From Acrasis kona (lineage: Eukaryota > Heterolobosea > Eutetramitea > Acrasida > Acrasidae): 29,059 nucleotides of DNA. Both the position numbers and the translations under genes were made by a program. The notes below the pieces were generated by a model. That model had not been told where the DNA came from, did not search any database, and was given only the letters and a program-made list of their open reading frames with translations. The stretch's first letter is position 1, and every line of letters begins with the position of its first letter. Location of the stretch: the NCBI GenBank assembly GCA_026419775.2, contig JAOPGA020001647.1:1-29059 (forward strand), read 5' to 3'. Shown one piece after another: positions 1-9,428 of this stretch.

Positions 1-1447
1 GGTTAAAGTAGATAGGGATGGATTGTGACATATTTGGACGTTTACTCGAAGCTTTTCTTGTGGCTCTGTCAAATTTTTTAAGGATATCCCTTAAAATGCT
101 CAACCTGCTCCATTGTTGCTTTGAAAGTTTACCCTCGCTTACAACATTGTCAGCATCCGAGTCGTTAGTAACCTGGTCATATACTTTTTTGACCTGAATT
201 GTGTCGTTCAACATGCGGTAAGTGTAGTTCCATCTGTTGGCAGTATCTATCTGTATGAATTTGTTTCTCTCCATTCCGACATTTTTACAAATATCTCGCC
301 AATGTTGCTTTCGTTGTGGTGAAGATGAAAAATGTTTCACAACACCCCTCACCTTTATCAAAATGTCGTCATCATAGCCTTCTAGCATATCTTGTACACA
401 CAAATTGATAACATGCGGTAGACAACTCACTTTACTCTCCCTTCCTTTGAACTTGCACTCTTCCAACCAATTGTTATCCAAGTCTACTTTTATATTTTCC
501 TCGAGTGTGGCGCAAAAGGTTCCATTATTTCCTGCATTGTCTGTTGTTGCTGATAAAAGCTTGCTTTGTGCATCTAACTCCTTCAAACGGTCATTAATAA
601 TACCAGCAAAGTTCTCGCCGGAATGCTCCCCTTCGATTTCACTAAAGTCTATGACTTCCTCCCTCAGTTCAAAATCAGGTGTAACCCATCTACCTATTGT
701 GGCTAGAATGGGTTGTTGAGCTTCGCTTGTCCATCCATCAACTGCGATACTCATTGATGAGCACGTGTCGTGAATCTCCTTCTTCAACTTCTTCTCATGT
801 TCTTCGTATTTTGTTGATATTCTCTTTTGTAAGGTATCATTTTTAAATAGCTTCATGTCCGGCGTGTGAAGTGATAGCATTTTTAAGAAGCTTTCAGAGT
901 TGACGATAGTGAATGACATAGCGTCATCAATGACCCAATCAACAAACGCTTGTTGAAAGCGCTTTTCTTGTTCTTCGAAAGATAGCGACGTGTTCACTTT
1001 TGAGACATTATTTGTTGGGGGAAAAAAATTATGCTTTTCAAAATGTTGGAGTTGTTTTGTGCCACATTTAGTGGGGAATGGTAACACTTCCATGCAGTGT
1101 TTGCATTTTGTTGAAACAATAACACTATCAACTATAACATTATCAGTGCAATGTTCCCACCACCAAGCAGTAAGTTTCTTCATCTTGCGCTTCTTCTTTA
1201 GAGGCTCCACTATTGGATCAGATGTGCAATCCTCAGCATTTGGCGAATTAGACATGCCAGGAATAGTAGTCTGACTAGCAGTATCCGTATTTGCGTCTCC
1301 CATGCCTTGAGATTCTTCAATTGCAATACCATCTGGTTGAGATGTGTCTGTCCAAGATGCAAAATCTGTGGTATCATTGGTTGCCCTGGGACGTACTCTT
1401 TGTGAAGCCTGTGTTTGAAATCTTTGAGGTCTGCTTCTTACGTTCAT
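1..1447 (-). CDS. hAT family transposase, N-terminal 482 residues (C-terminus off window)
   Basis: Reading the minus strand from ATG at 1447 gives an uninterrupted frame of about 482 codons to the window edge. Visible parts in order: a basic nuclear-localisation-like stretch (KKKRKMKK, about 85-92); a BED zinc finger with C-x2-C at about 116-119 and paired histidines at about 136/140; the first RNase H-fold catalytic Asp in IAVDGWTSE (about 238); the second Asp in ATTDNAGNN (about 304); the CxxH motif in SCLPHVINLC (about 343-346); and the RW motif in TANRWNYTYRM (about 406-407). The third catalytic Glu and the hATC dimerisation domain should follow beyond position 1. Known role of the family: binds the element ends and excises and reinserts it. 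No introns are seen. Confidence 0.93.
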   Translation of the reverse strand, partial: MNVRSRPQRFQTQASQRVRPRATNDTTDFASWTDTSQPDGIAIEESQGMGDANTDTASQTTIPGMSNSPNAEDCTSDPIVEPLKKKRKMKKLTAWWWEHCTDNVIVDSVIVSTKCKHCMEVLPFPTKCGTKQLQHFEKHNFFPPTNNVSKVNTSLSFEEQEKRFQQAFVDWVIDDAMSFTIVNSESFLKMLSLHTPDMKLFKNDTLQKRISTKYEEHEKKLKKEIHDTCSSMSIAVDGWTSEAQQPILATIGRWVTPDFELREEVIDFSEIEGEHSGENFAGIINDRLKELDAQSKLLSATTDNAGNNGTFCATLEENIKVDLDNNWLEECKFKGRESKVSCLPHVINLCVQDMLEGYDDDILIKVRGVVKHFSSSPQRKQHWRDICKNVGMERNKFIQIDTANRWNYTYRMLNDTIQVKKVYDQVTNDSDADNVVSEGKLSKQQWSRLSILRDILKKFDRATRKASSKRPNMSQSIPIYFN

Positions 1448-1610
1448 TTGATTCCAGAAATTTCTGTATTATTCGACGAACAATCGTGTTTTATTCGGTT
1501 GACATGTATTATCCGAACAATTTCGGAGTTCCAAAATAAAAATACGAATACGAATACGAACACAAAAAGGATACGAATATTCGCATAACTTTATTCGTAT
1601 CGAAGCCCTA
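1448..1610 (-). repeat. hAT terminal and subterminal repeat region
   Basis: This is the non-coding leader between the transposase ATG and the element end. It contains repeated TACGAATA-type words in both orientations, including the near-palindrome CGAATATTCG at 1574-1583. The outermost bases read TAGGGCTTCGATACGAATAA on the minus strand. The terminal inverted repeat length cannot be set without the other end. Confidence 0.65.
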
Positions 1611-1677
1611 CTGAAAAACATGCAATCCAAAAGTGATTATTGACATTCCAATGTACAGAAGATACGCGCAAACTTTT

Positions 1678-1683
1678 AAAAAA
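1678..1683 (-). terminator. RNA polymerase III oligo-T terminator of tRNA-Thr
   Basis: Six consecutive T on the minus strand begin two bases after the tRNA 3' end. This is the usual Pol III termination signal. Confidence 0.85.
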
Positions 1684-1685
1684 TA

Positions 1686-1757
1686 GGCTACTAGGAGAAT
1701 CGAACTCCTGACTTCCATCTTACTAGGATGGCACTCTGCCGACTGAGTTAAGCAGCC
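1686..1757 (-). tRNA. trnT-AGU: tRNA-Thr (anticodon AGU)
   Basis: The minus strand folds into a full 72-nt cloverleaf. The acceptor stem pairs GGCTGCT with AGTAGCC (one G-U pair), the D stem ACTC with GAGT, the anticodon stem CCATC with GATGG and the T stem AGGAG with CTCCT. The T loop is TTCGAAT. The seven-base anticodon loop is CTAGTAA, so the anticodon is AGU, reading ACU and, after inosine editing, ACC. There is no intron and no encoded CCA. The internal A box (TTAACTCAGTCGG) and B box (GAGTTCGAATC) are present. A run of six T follows the 3' end within 8 bp. Confidence 0.97.
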
Positions 1758-2310
1758 GTTACAAATGTGTTTTCTAATTATGCAAAGGAGATTTATTTAC
1801 TAGATATATTACCAGTCGTAAACCCAGATGTGATATACAACAGACTGCTGAGGACACCCTACAGGCTGCTCCTAGGTTCCGGAATTCACCTCCATTGAAC
1901 GTGAAATCCGACTGGAAATAGTTTAGTTACAAAAAGTACACATAAAATTCTCAGGAGATGTCATAAGAATTCAGTCTTTTGTATTTTGACATTGTTTATT
2001 GCATATTGGTATGGTGTTGAGTAAATTATTGGCTTGTTCCACCTCTGTCCCTGTCTTCATGCTCATATCTTGCTCATTTACACCTTCCTCATTTCCTTTT
2101 TAAAAAAAATTTCCAAAGTTACACGTGAACACAGCTCAAAAAACGATTTTGCTCATGAGATGCATTGGGAAAAGTATTGCCGCAGGGGAAAATAAACACT
2201 ATTAGGCCCAATATATCCATTTTGTTCAAATCAGGTCCACAACGATTCAATTTTTACAGATAAACTTACCAAGATTGGTTCCTGTAGTCAATCTTGTAAC
2301 CAGTTTAACA
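1758..2310. other. Intergenic region between tRNA-Thr and the cyclase
   Basis: 553 bp without a gene I can support. A 45-codon open stretch lies on the plus strand at about 1763-1897, but it has no ATG start, no recognisable domain and no partner exon. The rest is AT-rich and should hold the cyclase promoter. No TATA-like element or structured RNA stood out. Confidence 0.5.
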
Positions 2311-4708
2311 ATGGTTAGGAGGATAAGACCTGAGTATGAGGTACTAACGATAACTGACAAAAGGAGGCGTTCGTCGATAGCGGATTTCCTTCCCGATGTA
2401 CCTGAAGTACCCATAATTGTTAAGCCCAAACAAGAGTCAATATCGAGAATTCAATACATTCGAAAATTCTTCAGCATAAGGTTGATTCTACCATCAATGC
2501 TAGTAGCTCAGACTATAATTTTAGTATTATTGGTGTGGAGTGTTTGCTTCTTTTTAGCACAGCAATCTATAAATGATCTGGCTTATCAACTTCAAAACGA
2601 TATGGTCACACGAGTTTTTGAAAAAATAGATACTTTATTCAGCAACCCACATTCGATTTACAGTAACATTCTACAACAACTAACATCAAACATCACACAA
2701 CTAACAGACGAATCAATGAAAATCAACCTCCTAAGCATGTTCATGACAACATTGCCGGTGTATACAATGTATGTGGCCTCTCCACTTGATGAGTTTTGGT
2801 GTTATTCAAGATACGCCCAGAATACAAATGATATGAATACGTGGCTTATTAGGAATTCTACGGATGTGTTGGCCTATGAATACCCTATTAATAACGTTAC
2901 AGGATTTGTGGACGCCGATTATTATCCACCATTCGAATATTACCCCTCACAAAGGCCTTGGTTCACCCAAGCAAATTTAACAAAATCAGCTGTCTGGTCA
3001 GACATTTATATTGACTACTTTTCCAGGGTCCTTAACCATTACTGTGTCTACTCCATACTACGGATCAAAGAATACTTTGTCTGCTGTAATAGCTGTAGAT
3101 TTTAGAATAACAGATTTAAACTACATTTTTGTCCAACTTGAAGCAGACTCAAAACGGTCGTTTGTTTATTATAGAAAAAAATAGGTTTGCTCGTTGCTAG
3201 TTCTTATGGACCAGTGCAAGATGAAGCTACGAACCGAATATTTATCGAAAGCACCAATGATACGATCGTTAGCTCAATCGGAAAGCAGCTCAATGCATCA
3301 TACAATGGGTTCACAAACATAGTCAAAACTAATATCGCCATTTATGTGGGGAAAAGTAGATATGTAAGTATTAAGAGCTTTATACGTTCAAAACTTTTTA
3401 GTTTGTTCAAATTGCAGAATACCATAACCTCAACATTGATTGGCTGATATTGGTAGTGATTCCAGAAGATGACATCATGAGCAAAGTAAATCAAGGAAAC
3501 ATCATCGCTTTCAGTACTACTGCATTAGTTGGCGTGATATCAGTTATATTGGTTTTAATATTCACATTTTCCATAACAATTCCACTAAATAGGCTAAGTG
3601 ACCAAATGCAGCAGGTATCCAGAATGTCTTTGGATCAAATTTTTAATTTAAAATCCTCGTTATATGAGGTGAGATGCATTCAAACTGCCTTCTTCTCCAT
3701 GGTTTTCGCACTTAAAAGTTTCAAAAAAGTACGTACAAATAGAACATCATCATATTTAACCATCTACAGTATGTGCCTGAAGCGGTTATCAAAAGAACAA
3801 TGGTAGATAATGCTGTCGCCGAATTGGATTTGGTGACCAGAGAAGCTACATTCTTCTTTCTTGATATAGTTGATTTCTCAGCCATATCTGAAATGTTACC
3901 ACCGAACGACTTGATGATATTGATAGGGGAAGCTATGGAGGAGCTCTCTACTATAATTGTAGAAGAATATGGATTTATCGATAAATACATTGGTGATGCG
4001 ATTATGGCACTGTAAGTGGAAAACCTGGTAAATTTCATAACTATTTAAAAGGTTTAACTGCCCGACCGCAGATCAGGATCACCAATATCATTCGTGTAGG
4101 GCGGCGCTGCGATGCGTTCAAAGACTAGAAGAACTTTCTCCGAAGTGGAAGAGACAAAACTACCCAATGCTCAAATGTCGTATTGGTATCCACCATGGCA
4201 CTGCACTTGTGGGTAATTTTGGATCGACAAATAGGCTTAACTATACAGCAATCGGAGATAATGGTAACCATTTTTCTAGTAAAGTAGTAATTAATAATGA
4301 AAGTTAATTTAGCTGCACGTCTGGAACCTCTATGCAAACATTATAACGTCAACACTTTAATTAGTGATGCCATGTATCAGGAAGTGTCCAACCAAATGTG
4401 TTGTAGATTAGTTGATATTGTTACCGTAAAAGGTAAAACGGAGGCCCACTGGTTTATATGCTCTATTGGCAGAGAAGATATATGCTACAAGAGAGCAGTT
4501 ACAAATCGAGGAAGCTTCTAAGCAGCTGTACAGAGGAATGATGAGGGATGATTTGACAGAAACGTTAGATGCTATTCAGAAGTCACTAGAAATTGAAGGG
4601 TTCGACAGCGATAAGTCCCTGCTAATGCTAATGGACAGGTGTAGTCCATTTAAAACTAATGGCGAGAAGTTCCATGGAGTATTGAAACTTACAGAAAAGA
4701 GCTTTTAA
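2311..4708 (+). CDS. Receptor-type class III adenylyl cyclase (TM-Cache-TM-HAMP-like-cyclase)
   Basis: Makes cAMP from ATP at the membrane in response to an external ligand (family knowledge). Exons: 2311-3363, 3402-3728, 3770-4011, 4052-4263, 4304-4708, with GT-AG introns of 38, 41, 40 and 40 nt. About 745 residues once the indels below are allowed for. TM1 is about 56-83; the extracellular part resembles a Cache domain (PPFEYYPSQRPWF, VSTPYYG, IAVDFRITDL); TM2 is about 384-412; a HAMP-like linker follows, then FKKYVPEAV and the catalytic domain. Metal-binding Asp are D492 and D536. The base-selecting pair is K532 and T606, the adenine-type combination. Transition-state residues N613 and R617 are present in GDNVNLAAR. 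Oddities: the frame changes by one base near 3025 (extra A), 3175-3183 (seven-A run) and 4440 (extra G). The first in-frame ATG, 2311, is taken as start. Confidence 0.88.
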
Positions 4709-4827
4709 GAAGATGAAAAGAAAAAAAAATTAAATTATTACTTGTTTTTCATTTTCGATTTTCGACAAGACCATCGTCTAATTATCACTTTAAAGCTATT
4801 AATAACTTTCTGGTTGTTCAGAAACAA

Positions 4828-5703
4828 ATGACAAAAACAACAGAGCAATATGAAGACCAATTCAAAGCCCATCCCATTCTTTCAACCATGAACAAGGAGC
4901 AAATAGGTAAATTTGTTGAATTTGAGAACAAACTACACAGTAAAATCCCTTGCGATGTGATACCAAACGAGGAGAAGTGGTTGGAGTTACGATCTGATGA
5001 TCTTGATGATATGTGTTTGTACCGCTTTTTATATGGGTATGGATGGGATGTAGACTTGTGTGTTGGAGTAGCGACAGAAATGTTGGAGTGGCAGAGAGAT
5101 TTTAAACCAAAAGAAATCAAAGTCAAGGATATTAAATATGTTGCTGAGAGTGGATACCTATTCCATTATGGGCACGATAAGAAAGACAGACCCATACTAT
5201 GGTTAATCAGTGCGAAAGACAAACTCGAAAACACGGAACCAATAGTACAAGATAAATTTAAACACTTGGTACACTCCGTGGAGAGGTGCATAGAAGACAT
5301 AAAGGACCCAACAACAACCTACCGTATCACTTGGGTGGTGGAGCTTGCTGATGCAAGTGTTAGCATGGCCATGGCGAAAGCCTTGAAATCACACTTTGAT
5401 GTCTTGGGAGCACGATACCCTGAGAGGTGCGCCCAAATTCTTGTTTTAAATCCACCGTGGGTTGCAAGTTGGATTTGGACCTTTGTAAAAGCTTTCCTCA
5501 CTCATGAGATGCAAGAGCGCTATGTTTTTATTCGCGGCAATCACGACCAAATAAAACAACAGCTCTTGGGGTATATTGATGAGGACCAGATTATACCAGA
5601 ATTGTATGAGGGAAAAGCCAAATACAAATTTGATTTAGACAAGATTATACAAGAGGATGAAGAGAGGGAGAAGACTAAGGATACAAAGGTTGTTGATAAA
5701 TAA
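4828..5703 (+). CDS. Sec14-like CRAL-TRIO lipid-binding protein
   Basis: A 291-residue single-exon protein, a usual size for the family. An N-terminal CRAL-TRIO-N helix region lies at about 60-95 (LYRFLYGYGWDVDLCVGVA, then LEWQRDFKP). The lipid-binding CRAL-TRIO fold follows at about 105-260, with HYGHDKKDRPILWL, YRITWVVELADASVSM and YPERCAQILVLNPPW, ending in the helix GYIDEDQIIPELYEG that closes the family fold. Known members bind phosphatidylinositol, phosphatidylcholine or other hydrophobic ligands and link lipid exchange to phosphoinositide signalling; the ligand here cannot be told. The C-terminus is a charged tail (about 265-291). The start ATG follows the cyclase stop by 119 bp on the same strand. 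No frame disturbance is seen, unlike both flanking genes. Confidence 0.92.
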   Translation: MTKTTEQYEDQFKAHPILSTMNKEQIGKFVEFENKLHSKIPCDVIPNEEKWLELRSDDLDDMCLYRFLYGYGWDVDLCVGVATEMLEWQRDFKPKEIKVKDIKYVAESGYLFHYGHDKKDRPILWLISAKDKLENTEPIVQDKFKHLVHSVERCIEDIKDPTTTYRITWVVELADASVSMAMAKALKSHFDVLGARYPERCAQILVLNPPWVASWIWTFVKAFLTHEMQERYVFIRGNHDQIKQQLLGYIDEDQIIPELYEGKAKYKFDLDKIIQEDEEREKTKDTKVVDK

Positions 5704-5979
5704 AATGTATTTGGTTAGACTGCGTATTGTAAATGTGCAAGTAGTCCATAAAAATTTAAAAACTTCAAGGAACGAAACAATTTTTGCTTTTGTCAACCAA
5801 CTCGGTGATGACTCCAGTCTGGTCGACTAGTGCTACGGTAGTAAATCAGGCAACATTATCGTCAAATGTCACCCTCAGAAGACCTATTTTGTAATCTATT
5901 TTTAGTCCATAGTAAATGCAGAGAAAATATTAAAAACAAGGTTTTATTTTTTCGATGCAAATTGACATCTTGAAGCATT

Positions 5980-8601
5980 ATGACACAATCCTTGACGTTA
6001 AGTTCGAATGAATATATGAGTGAAGCTTCACCATCAAAAAAAAGAACTTCAGCACCACCACTGCCCCCTCGCCCGGGGCGCCCGTCGCTACCTTCACGCT
6101 CTAATAGAGCGAAACTAGTTCAAACAACAACAAATCAAACACAACATGGGCAATTAGAGCCGACAGAAAGGCACCACGTAGCGGAGTCGGAGTTGATGGA
6201 ATCAAAGCAGTATATGCCATCATTTGAAACAAACGATTCAATAAGACAAGTTCACCAAATGGAAGAGGAAATTGATCCAGAACATGTTAATGGCATACTT
6301 CAAAAACCATACTCAAAAAGAAACCACTTATCGTTAGCAATACCGCACGGGCATAAAACAGATTACTCACTGGACTTTTCAGATCTGCCTGACGATTCCT
6401 CTGCTTCTCATCATCCCCTCACTGCTCCGAAAATTACTTCAATAACGGATGTCGAACATGAACCAGATTCATGTGTTTTTGACGCCATCAATACACCAGA
6501 ACTAGTTATACCACAGGTCGAAAATCAAACACATACACCGAGGGAGAAAACGCTTGAAGAGAAGAGAAATGATGTCGTCAAGGAAATCATAGCAACAGAA
6601 AGAACTTTCGTGGAGGGCCTTAAGCACCTCGAGCAGAATTACATGATACCTCTCCGGACTTTATCACAGCAACGAGTGCGGACCGTCATCAACGTCAAAG
6701 AATTCAATCTAAATTTTCCAAAACGTCATGGTAATCATGAACGTCAACAAACTTTTACTGGCCAACTTGGAAATGATGAACGACGACTGTACTACGGTGG
6801 GAAAGATATTCATCAAGTATTCTCCAATGCTAAAGACCTACACAGACTATGTAAACAATTACGATCACATTGCAAGACACGTAAAGCAAATGCGTGTGGA
6901 GAATCCAAACTTTGATGAGTTCATGAGGGCCATGGAACAAAAGGCAAAAAAGGAGGGTAAGGTCGGCTTCTTCTCTCACATGATCACACCGGTGCAGCGC
7001 CTGCCCAGATACAACTTACTTTTGAACGAATTATTAAAGAGGACGCCAGACGATCACTCTGAGCACAATGAATTATTACAAGCACTCAAATTAACCAAAG
7101 AAGTCAGCGAGCATGTGAACGAGCGTTTGCGTGATGCAGAGAACCAGAGAACATTAGTACGGCTACATCAATACATACCCGGTGTGGACGCAAACATTTT
7201 AGACTTTATTCATGCCACGAGAAGAGTGCTTCGGACGCCCACAGGTTTCGCTGAAGATGAAGTCACGGGCGCCATAACATTGGGTGCCACGACGACGGTT
7301 AGAATACTTCGTAGAGGAAAACCGGCAAGAGGGACAATAATTTACACGTGTTCATTTTCACCGACATGATTCTAATGTTGAGGAAGGGTCGCTACAAGTA
7401 CCACCATTTGTTCGATGAGGAACCTCATATTTGGATCTATCGTCACAAATCAATCGCCAACGTATTCGAACTAATCACCCAGCACGCTACTTATTTATTC
7501 AGGATGGATTCGGATCGCGATCCGATATTGACTACTTTGACGAGCGCTCTGGACAAGTTCAAGTCTGGTATTTCCTCTGCAAGGTCAACTTTAATTAACC
7601 AATCAGAGTTGACCAAACCTTTTGCATCATCACTAGTTCACAAGTATGATTCAATCTCCACCGACCAACACACGATGAACGAATTGTACCCCACAAAGTC
7701 GATCAGTCAAGATTACAAACAAGTCCTGGAGTGTCCACTACGAGTTACGGATCATGTTTTCGTCGAGATGGAGGATTATCGGAACCAAGGGACACATGCC
7801 ATGGTGACACCATGTAACAGCATCATGAACGCAACCAGAAAGAAAAAGAAGAGGGCCACGTTAAGAAGGGATTCGTTTCAAGAAATACAGGCCTTTTCAT
7901 TATTGGTGCCCATTAGTTTATTGGCCGAACCCACCATTGACTTGTCCTCATTCAATGCAATCAGAAGACATCACTCGATACATGCCATCAACACGCATCA
8001 TCAGAAAATGGATTCCTACTCACAACAACCTGAGCCACAATCGCCCACCAGACGGAACAGCATATCGGTCGTGCCCATGCTTGGAGTCGAACAAGTTCCT
8101 CATCTCGTGGATCCAAAAATATCTCCAAGAATATCTCCGATACCGCCCACCAGTGCACAAGCAGCGATGGCAGCCATGGTGCAACAAGCAAGAGCGCGTT
8201 CGTTATCCAATCCTGGTCCCATGAGAGTGATTCAACAATTACCTGCACAAGCACCTGTCAAGAGTGAATTGGAGAGGGCGATGGAGCGCAGGTCCAACCA
8301 ATTGTTGGGCGTGCAACCTCCACCTACAATGCCGCCGGTGAAATTGGAGGTCCCCGACAAGAGCAAGCATATTGTAAACAGCAAGACTCCTCCGTGGTTG
8401 ACTGAAATTGATAAAAAGTATAATGGCACTAAATTTGGTAGCGTGATGCATTTGAAGAGAAATAGTTTAGACCTTAATGCGTCAAATCATCTCCTCGACG
8501 ATCACCACGACCATCACAATGATGATGATTCACAATCAACATCGGACGAGGACGAAGAGGAGGAGGAAGAGGAGTATGAAGAATACGAGGATGCACAATA
8601 A
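5980..8601 (+). CDS. Rho guanine nucleotide exchange factor (DH-PH)
   Basis: Activates Rho/Rac-type GTPases by nucleotide exchange (family role). It would encode about 873 residues over one exon. The N-terminus is polar, with a proline-rich SH3-ligand-like stretch PPLPPRPGRPSLPSR at about 27-41. The DH domain starts near residue 192 (VVKEIIATERTFVEGL) and continues through IFQNVMVIMNVNKLLLANLE and MITPVQRLPRYNLLLNELLK, the last being the conserved CR3 helix. The PH domain covers about 400-525 (FIFTDMILMLRKGRYKY). The long C-terminus is Ser/Pro/Gln-rich and ends in an acidic run. The frame shifts by one base near 6710 (one extra A in CTAAATTTT) and returns near 7320 (one A too few in GGAAAACC), both inside conserved domains and opposite in sign. 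The gene converges on the minus-strand ORF ending at 8642, 40 bp away. Confidence 0.88.
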
Positions 8602-8641
8602 TTTACATAAATGTACATGTTATTTATTCGTCTTGTTCTTG

Positions 8642-9370
8642 TTACAGTGTTGCGTTGATATTGCGAGGAGACGATGATGGTTGTTCGTCGTGATGACCGC
8701 GATGGAATTTTGTTAATAATTTTTTGACTCGATCTGGAGGGTCCTGCAAAATAAATTCTTCGTCAGTGTCGTATAGATCGAGATCAATCACGTTGATCGG
8801 GAATTCTCTTCTTTCTTCGAGTTCAAGTTTCTTTTTAACGTCAAAACTATAATCTGCTGCCTCTAAATCCTCTTTTCTATTCTTCTTCATTTCTTCTCTA
8901 ATCATTCTTGTCAGGTCAGCTTTCGTCAACTCGGCTCCATTCTTGTCAGTGATCTTTATACCAAGTCCCAACAAGGATGTCAAATTCTTTTCTACAGACT
9001 GCATCTCCTCCTTTTCTCTCTCCATAATCTCTCTGCGGAGCTTTTGTCTTTGTTTCATTAGTTTTCTCTGTTGAGCCATTGGAGATAGTTGCTCCTCTTT
9101 AACTCCGTCAGTTTGTCCCCTCATGTATTGTTTGTATCTCGATTGATGATCATCAAAAACAGATGGAGGTTTGGGTACAAATTTTGTGAGTGGCGATGGT
9201 GCCTCTGGCGTATTACTTTGAAAAGTAGCATTGGTTGGTGTTTGAACAAAAGGAGAATGAACAGAGTTGGTTAATGGAGAAGAGGTAGTGACTTGAGCAG
9301 CGAAATTAGAGTTAACAATAGGAGAAGGTGGATTGGTTTGATTAGCAGCTGCTTGTTTCGGTAAGCTCAT
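8642..9370 (-). CDS. Uncharacterised charged, coiled-coil protein (possibly the last exon of the upstream gene)
   Basis: A 242-residue frame that I do not recognise. Residues 1-75 are Pro/Ser/Thr/Asn-rich and probably disordered. About 95-145 is a highly charged helix (QRKLMKQRQKLRREIMEREK). Then come EKNLTSLLGLGIKITDKNG and a second charged helix, followed by an acidic segment (VIDLDLYDTDEEFIL) and a Ser-rich tail. ATG 9370 is the first Met, but the frame is open upstream to about 9443 with no Met. A 28-nt GT-AG interval at 9420-9447 would splice it in frame to the 774-residue ORF upstream. As a separate gene it would start 58 bp after that ORF's stop. Confidence 0.6.
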   Translation of the reverse strand: MSLPKQAAANQTNPPSPIVNSNFAAQVTTSSPLTNSVHSPFVQTPTNATFQSNTPEAPSPLTKFVPKPPSVFDDHQSRYKQYMRGQTDGVKEEQLSPMAQQRKLMKQRQKLRREIMEREKEEMQSVEKNLTSLLGLGIKITDKNGAELTKADLTRMIREEMKKNRKEDLEAADYSFDVKKKLELEERREFPINVIDLDLYDTDEEFILQDPPDRVKKLLTKFHRGHHDEQPSSSPRNINATL

Positions 9371-9428
9371 CCTAGAATAGAACAATCTACTCCTCGTACT
9401 TAATCGATCTTGACGAGGCCTAATTTTT

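Larger units (their letters stand above)
1..1610 (-). mobile_element. hAT DNA transposon, right part (other end outside window)
   Basis: The element holds a hAT transposase frame (1-1447, minus) plus a 163-bp 5' leader that ends at 1610. Read on the minus strand the end is TAGGGCTTCG, which fits the hAT terminal rule YARNG. Subterminal DNA is rich in short TACGAATA/TTCGTATT words: three tandem copies of ATACGA at about 1542-1560 and an inverted pair at 1571-1600. Such subterminal repeats are typical transposase-binding sites in hAT elements. A hAT insertion should be flanked by an 8-bp target duplication; the candidate right copy is CTGAAAAA (1611-1618), but its partner lies off the window, so neither element length nor duplication can be confirmed. 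The visible frame has no stop or frameshift, suggesting a young or active copy. Confidence 0.85.

Noticed and set aside
405-1539. Three plus-strand ORFs of 82-104 codons at the left end
   Set aside because: They lie antisense to the unbroken hAT transposase frame or its leader and show no domain.
3001-3025. Possible intron ending in TTTTCCAG before the first cyclase frame shift
   Set aside because: Splicing at that AG leads directly to a TAA, the only donor nearby is weak, and it would remove conserved Cache residues.
3150-3184. A 28-nt intron ending in AAATAG in the cyclase
   Set aside because: No donor in the right phase restores the GLLVASS frame; a seven- versus eight-A run explains the break better.
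5780-5890. C/D snoRNA-like GTGATGA and a 44-codon open stretch between the Sec14 and RhoGEF genes
   Set aside because: No downstream CTGA box or terminal stem, and the short open stretch lacks any recognisable domain.
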